A stretch of DNA of 64,000 bases from Gracilaria gracilis. Its lineage: Eukaryota > Rhodophyta > Florideophyceae > Gracilariales > Gracilariaceae. The stretch's first letter is position 1, and every line of letters starts with the position of its first letter. The DNA lies in assembly GCA_030374805.1 (NCBI GenBank), contig JARGSG010000025.1, forward strand, positions 682,001 through 746,000. Direction: 5' to 3'. The position numbers and the translations under genes are program-made. The notes below the pieces were generated by a model. It did not search any database. It saw only the letters and a list, made by a program, of their open reading frames with translations, and was not told the DNA's origin. This document shows positions 60,333 to 64,000 of the stretch, piece after piece.

Positions 60333-62690
60333 TTACGATCCGTCGTTTAAAGACAACATGGCCTTAAATGCTTCCTGTGGAACACTAACTTTTCCGACAG
60401 ATTTCATTCTCTTCTTACCCGCTGCTTGTTTTTGAATTAGTTTCTTTTTTCTCGAAATGTCACCTCCATAGCATCTGTTGAATAGGAAGGGGAGCAATAG
60501 AGTTTCGATGTCAGCAAGAACAGTATTCGGTACATGTCAAATATTGAATAAGAATCTGGGCTAACGTACTTGGCCGTGACATCTGTAACGCAAGGATTCA
60601 TGATAAACGATAGAGCACGTTAGTAGACCATCGCAAAGATTTGAGAGAATTCCAAAGAGAAGGGTCGAACCCAATTATACTTACCCTTCCTCAAAGCCGA
60701 TAATTGCTGGCTGGCGACAACCTTGGCACCGATTTTAGCTTGAATAGGAATCTTGAACTGTGCTCTTGGGACTATCTCTTTCAACTTCGTGACGAGTGCT
60801 TTCCCTACCGTGTATGCTTTATCATCGTGAACTATGCATGACAAAGCGTCGACATCCTCACCGTTTATGGCTACATCGAGGCGAACCAAATCGTTTCGAC
60901 GATAACCCGTAAACGTGTATTCCATTGAGGCATACCCTTTGGTCCTTGATTTCAAATGATCAAAGAAGTCGTTCACGAGCTCAGCCAAGGGAAGGTCGTA
61001 AACCAAAGTTGTTCTCCCTTGTACAAGATACCTCATGTCTCGGTATTCTCCTCTTCTGTTTTGGGCCAGCTCCATTAACTATTCGCAGAACATAAGACAT
61101 TTTGGTAGTGGTTAGAACGCAGTACCATTGGTCTCTTTTTCCGTATGCAATGTAATTCATATGGCTCATACTTACCGTTCCCACGTATTCTTCAGGTGTT
61201 ATGATTTCCAATCTGCAGTAAGGTTCCGCAATGTATTCCCTTCTTGTGGCATCGGGTAAGTCCGACGGATTATCTATAAAGAATTCTTCACCTTTCGTCG
61301 GTTTGACAGCGTACACAACGGATGGGGCAGTCGTTATAATGTCCAATCCGTATTCTCGCTCAAGCCGTTCTTGGACCACATCCATGTGAAGCAATCCTAA
61401 GAATCCACAACGAAAACCGAAACCCATTGCAGCAGAGTTTTCAACTTCAAACTGTAAAGCAGCATCATTGAGTTTGAGCTTTTCAAGCGAGTCTTTGAGT
61501 TGGTTGTATTGATCGCTGTCGACAGGAAACAGACCCGCGAAAAGCATGGGCTTCGCTTCTTGGTATCCGGGGAGCGGCTCTTCTGCGCTCTTGACCGAAG
61601 TCGTTATGGTATCACCCACCCTGGCATCCTCTACAGTTTTCACTCCAGCAATAAGGTAGCCAATTTCCCCGGAACTAAGAACACTTACGGGTTGCTGGTT
61701 GGGGGTCATGACACCAATTTCTTCAGCAACAAACTCTTTCCCAGTGACCATGAACTTAATCTTCTCGCCCTTTCGCATCTGTCCGTCCACAATCCTGAAA
61801 TAAACAACGACACCTCGATATGGATCGTAGTAGGAATCAAAAATAAGAGCTCGTAATGGCGAGGCTGAATTATCTGGAGGGGGAGGTATGTACTTAATGA
61901 TACCACTTAGAATATCATCGATGCCAATACCTGACTTGGCAGACGCATGAATAGCATTTGAAACGTCTAGACCGACAACTTCTTCAATTTCACGCTGAAC
62001 CCGCTCCGGTTCAGCTCCGGGCAAATCGATCTTGTTCAAGACGGGTATGAGTTCAAGGTTTGCATCAAGCGCAAGATAGACATTGGCCAACGTCTGAGCT
62101 TCAACACCTTGAGAGGCATCAACGACAAGCAGAGCTCCTTCACAAGCTTCTAAAGAACGCGAGACTTCGAAAGTGAAATCGACGTGTCCGGGAGTATCAA
62201 TCAAGTGAATGACATAGTTTTGGCCATCTTCTGGATTCATGTAGTTCATTCGTGCCGCATTGAGTTTGATTGTAATGCCGCGGTCGCGTTCAATTTCGTT
62301 ACTATCCATGAACTGCTCCTTCATGTCGCGTGCAGAAACAGTTCCCGTTATTTCAAGCAGTCGATCCGCCAGTGTGCTTTTGCCATGGTCTATGTGAGCA
62401 ATAATACTAATGTTACGAATTCTTTCTGTAGGAACATTTATGTATTGGTTGTTCAGCTCGGGAGTGGCCTCCTTTTTCTCATTCTTTGAAGTCTCCAAAA
62501 CCGCTACCGTGGAAGGATATGCCTGATTGCTTAAACTAGCTTTTCGCCTTCCAGAGCCGAGCGTGTGTCTTGAAGTAGATGTCTTGTTGGAGCAAATGAA
62601 GCTCGATGAAGTTGAAGCCCATGTCCATGAAGCAGTTAAACACTGTGCATTGGCGCCAGGAGCGACGAAAGATACATAATTAGGCACCAT
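60333..62690 (-). CDS. lepA: LepA/EF4 translation factor, plastid-type (four exons, one of 13 nt)
   Basis: Exons on the minus strand: 62690-61176, 61078-60685, 60582-60570 (13 nt) and 60474-60333. Introns are 97, 102 and 95 nt. Their donors are GTAAGT, GTAAGT and GTACGT. CTAAC or CTGAC branch-like sites precede TAG or CAG acceptors. The join is in frame throughout and gives 687 residues. It restores the conserved C-terminus: [21 protein letters not shown], where the microexon supplies DVTA and parts of its flanking codons. GTPase motifs: [44 protein letters not shown]. An N-terminal ~85-residue extension ([11 protein letters not shown]...) is plastid-type. LepA promotes back-translocation or initiation quality control on bacterial-type ribosomes. 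Confidence 0.95.
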
Positions 62691-63600
62691 GTGGCAATTT
62701 AAACACCGCTCGAAGACGAACTACTGCGGTTCGAGCTCGGAGAATGATGCCACGCCAGTTATGGGAACAACACGCGAGGTTGTATTAACTTGGGAGTTCA
62801 CCGGCTCTTTGACTTGCAGCAAGACAAGTATGCAACTGAGCTCAATCTGTTGGCCTGCCTCGAACGGAATCCGGCTTGGCTTTCTTGCTCGAATAGGGCT
62901 AAGCGGCGCGGCGCGCCTCAATTCCCAACCGCGACGAGGTCATATTGTGCCCTTCATGAGATACGTCGCCAACAACAAAATGCCATAGGGCGTTGCATGC
63001 ATTCTGGTTCGCTGCATCCGTAAATGATTCGTAAGGCGTTTGCCAAGTGCGTGCCTCTTGTCTACGTAATATTGAAGGAAATGATGTGCGCCTCAAACAT
63101 GATTAATTTAATTACATTACTACATTACTGTATAACGTTTTTAGTTTATTCTAAAACAGCTTCACAGATGATCTCGCACCGGTGCCAAGGATCAAAGACA
63201 GATCCACCACTCTGCATCGCCTGCACCTCGAGTATCTTGCTTGACAAGACTTGTCAGTTAAGTATAAGTTATCAATCGGTCCGAGCTCCAGACTGTGGTC
63301 AAATAAGTCTGTACCTACGGTACGGCTCATGACTCATCACTGCACAGATCTTGATGGTCAACACATCACATTCGCTTGCAGAAAATTCTCACCCACAGCT
63401 GCTCAGACATAGTAGTCCAACTGCCGAACGCGTGGAATCGAAATCCAATGGGCCTCCGATACCGTACTTGACTCGCCTTGGAAAAACCGACTCCTTGGTG
63501 AGCCAATAAGAATTTTTATAGTGAGGATACAGTCTCTTCAGGCCTTTCATCAGCCACTAAGAGTTGGCGACACGGTGCAGTGCTGATCAAACTCCGAGAA
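62691..63600. promoter_or_regulatory. Divergent promoter region, LepA / MutL homologue
   Basis: 910 bases. An AT-rich part (63098-63150) contains ATTAATTTAATTACATTACTACATTACTG-type runs split by repeats of ATTACT/ACATTA. No gene seen. Confidence 0.4.
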
Positions 63601-64000
63601 ATGTTGGGATGGACATTTCCGTCGGTATCAGCCGGGACTCTCAGACTCGGAACGTTGAGTCAAATGAGTGGGCACATTAAGAACCGGGTGAAAGGGCGTT
63701 CACTATGGCGTGGTGTCTGTTCTCGACGAAGGCCAACATGCGTGAAGAATCAATGTTCCCTCTCCTCATCTTCAGAAGTCCCGAAGCGCCAAGAGGATAC
63801 TTCCAAAGTTTCAATTCTTCCTATGGAAGTCGTCCAACGTATTGCATCTGGCGAAGTGATATGTGGATATGAATCAGTAGTACAAGAATTAGTTGAGAAC
63901 GCCATTGATGCGCAGGCAACCAAGGTGATGGTGGACATCAACATCCTCAATCGGTCAATCACTGTGGAAGATAACGGGGTTGGAATATCATTGTCCGAGG
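63601..64000 (+). CDS. MutL-family mismatch-repair ATPase, N-terminal part (cut by window end)
   Basis: The frame is open from the ATG at 63601 to the window edge (133 codons). After ~75 residues without homology, the GHKL ATPase start is clear: VSILPMEVVQRIASGEVI, SVVQELVENAIDAQAT (catalytic Glu and Mg2+-binding Asn of motif I), then ITVEDNGVGIS (motif II). The usual RP before SVV reads GY. Bacterial MutL, MLH1 and PMS1 normally start only a few residues before this block. The long N-terminal extension, with Phe at position 6 (MLGWTFPSVSAG), could be an organelle-targeting sequence, or the true start could be Met98 just before the domain. Which MutL subgroup it is cannot be decided from this fragment. 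Confidence 0.85.
   Translation, partial: MLGWTFPSVSAGTLRLGTLSQMSGHIKNRVKGRSLWRGVCSRRRPTCVKNQCSLSSSSEVPKRQEDTSKVSILPMEVVQRIASGEVICGYESVVQELVENAIDAQATKVMVDINILNRSITVEDNGVGISLSE

Noticed and set aside
60189-60367. 50-residue C-terminal tail of the desulfhydrase-like protein without splicing
   Set aside because: A GTAAGA...TAG intron with CTAAC gives a short family-like C-terminus; the unspliced tail has no similarity and overlaps LepA coding sequence.

Overview
The window looks like nuclear DNA of a photosynthetic eukaryote, most likely a red alga (Rhodophyta). At least seven of the genes encode proteins of plastid type (triose-phosphate translocator, TypA, LepA, a TAB2-family factor, an RNR1-like exoribonuclease, a CLIC/GST-like protein and an atypical SDR). 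Their N-terminal extensions carry a phenylalanine near the start, a feature described for red algal and glaucophyte transit peptides. Introns are few and short: six of the seven read here are 91-102 nt and one is 188 nt. They have GTAAGT/GTAAGA/GTACGT donors and almost always a CTAAC branch-point-like sequence. A Golgi-type glycosyltransferase and a membrane-anchored sulfotransferase fit an organism with sulfated wall polysaccharides. The species cannot be fixed from the sequence alone.

Layout. 0-11.8 kb: a Met/Pro-rich protein (5' end outside the window), a plastid-type SDR, a type II metacaspase with one intron, an orphan single-pass membrane protein, a TMEM53/DUF829 protein with a polyglutamine tail, a very GC-rich long ORF and the plastid phosphate translocator. 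11.8-15.1 kb: no intact gene, but a broken open-frame relic. 15.1-31.5 kb: a CLIC/GST-like protein with an apparent frameshift, a TAB2-like factor, an OSCA/TMEM63 channel, a glycosyltransferase, nicotinamidase, a divergent RhoGAP/Rho GTPase pair and a bHLH-like regulator. 31.5-47.8 kb: TypA, a sulfotransferase, the RNB exoribonuclease, a GARP transcription factor, a second orphan membrane protein and a 265-bp duplication of that gene's 5' end 4.2 kb away. 47.8-64 kb: HAS1/DDX18 helicase, a TFIP11-like splicing factor, a dihydropteridine-reductase-like SDR, an ADA3-like protein, a Gfo/Idh/MocA oxidoreductase, a D-cysteine-desulfhydrase/ACC-deaminase-like enzyme, the four-exon LepA gene and the start of a MutL homologue that runs out of the window.

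How the genes relate. There are no operons; genes are packed on both strands, some very tightly (the desulfhydrase-like and LepA stop codons are 15 bases apart, tail to tail). The strongest theme is plastid gene expression and metabolism: translation (TypA, LepA), photosystem mRNA translation (TAB2), RNA processing (RNB), carbon export (TPT) and possibly plastid pteridine, thiol and DNA-repair functions. The items most worth following are the duplicated 5' block with its conserved 44-codon ORF, a recurring non-coding element TACCGTTG(G)TA, a RhoGAP without its arginine finger lying head-to-head with a Rho GTPase, and a 13-nt microexon in LepA.
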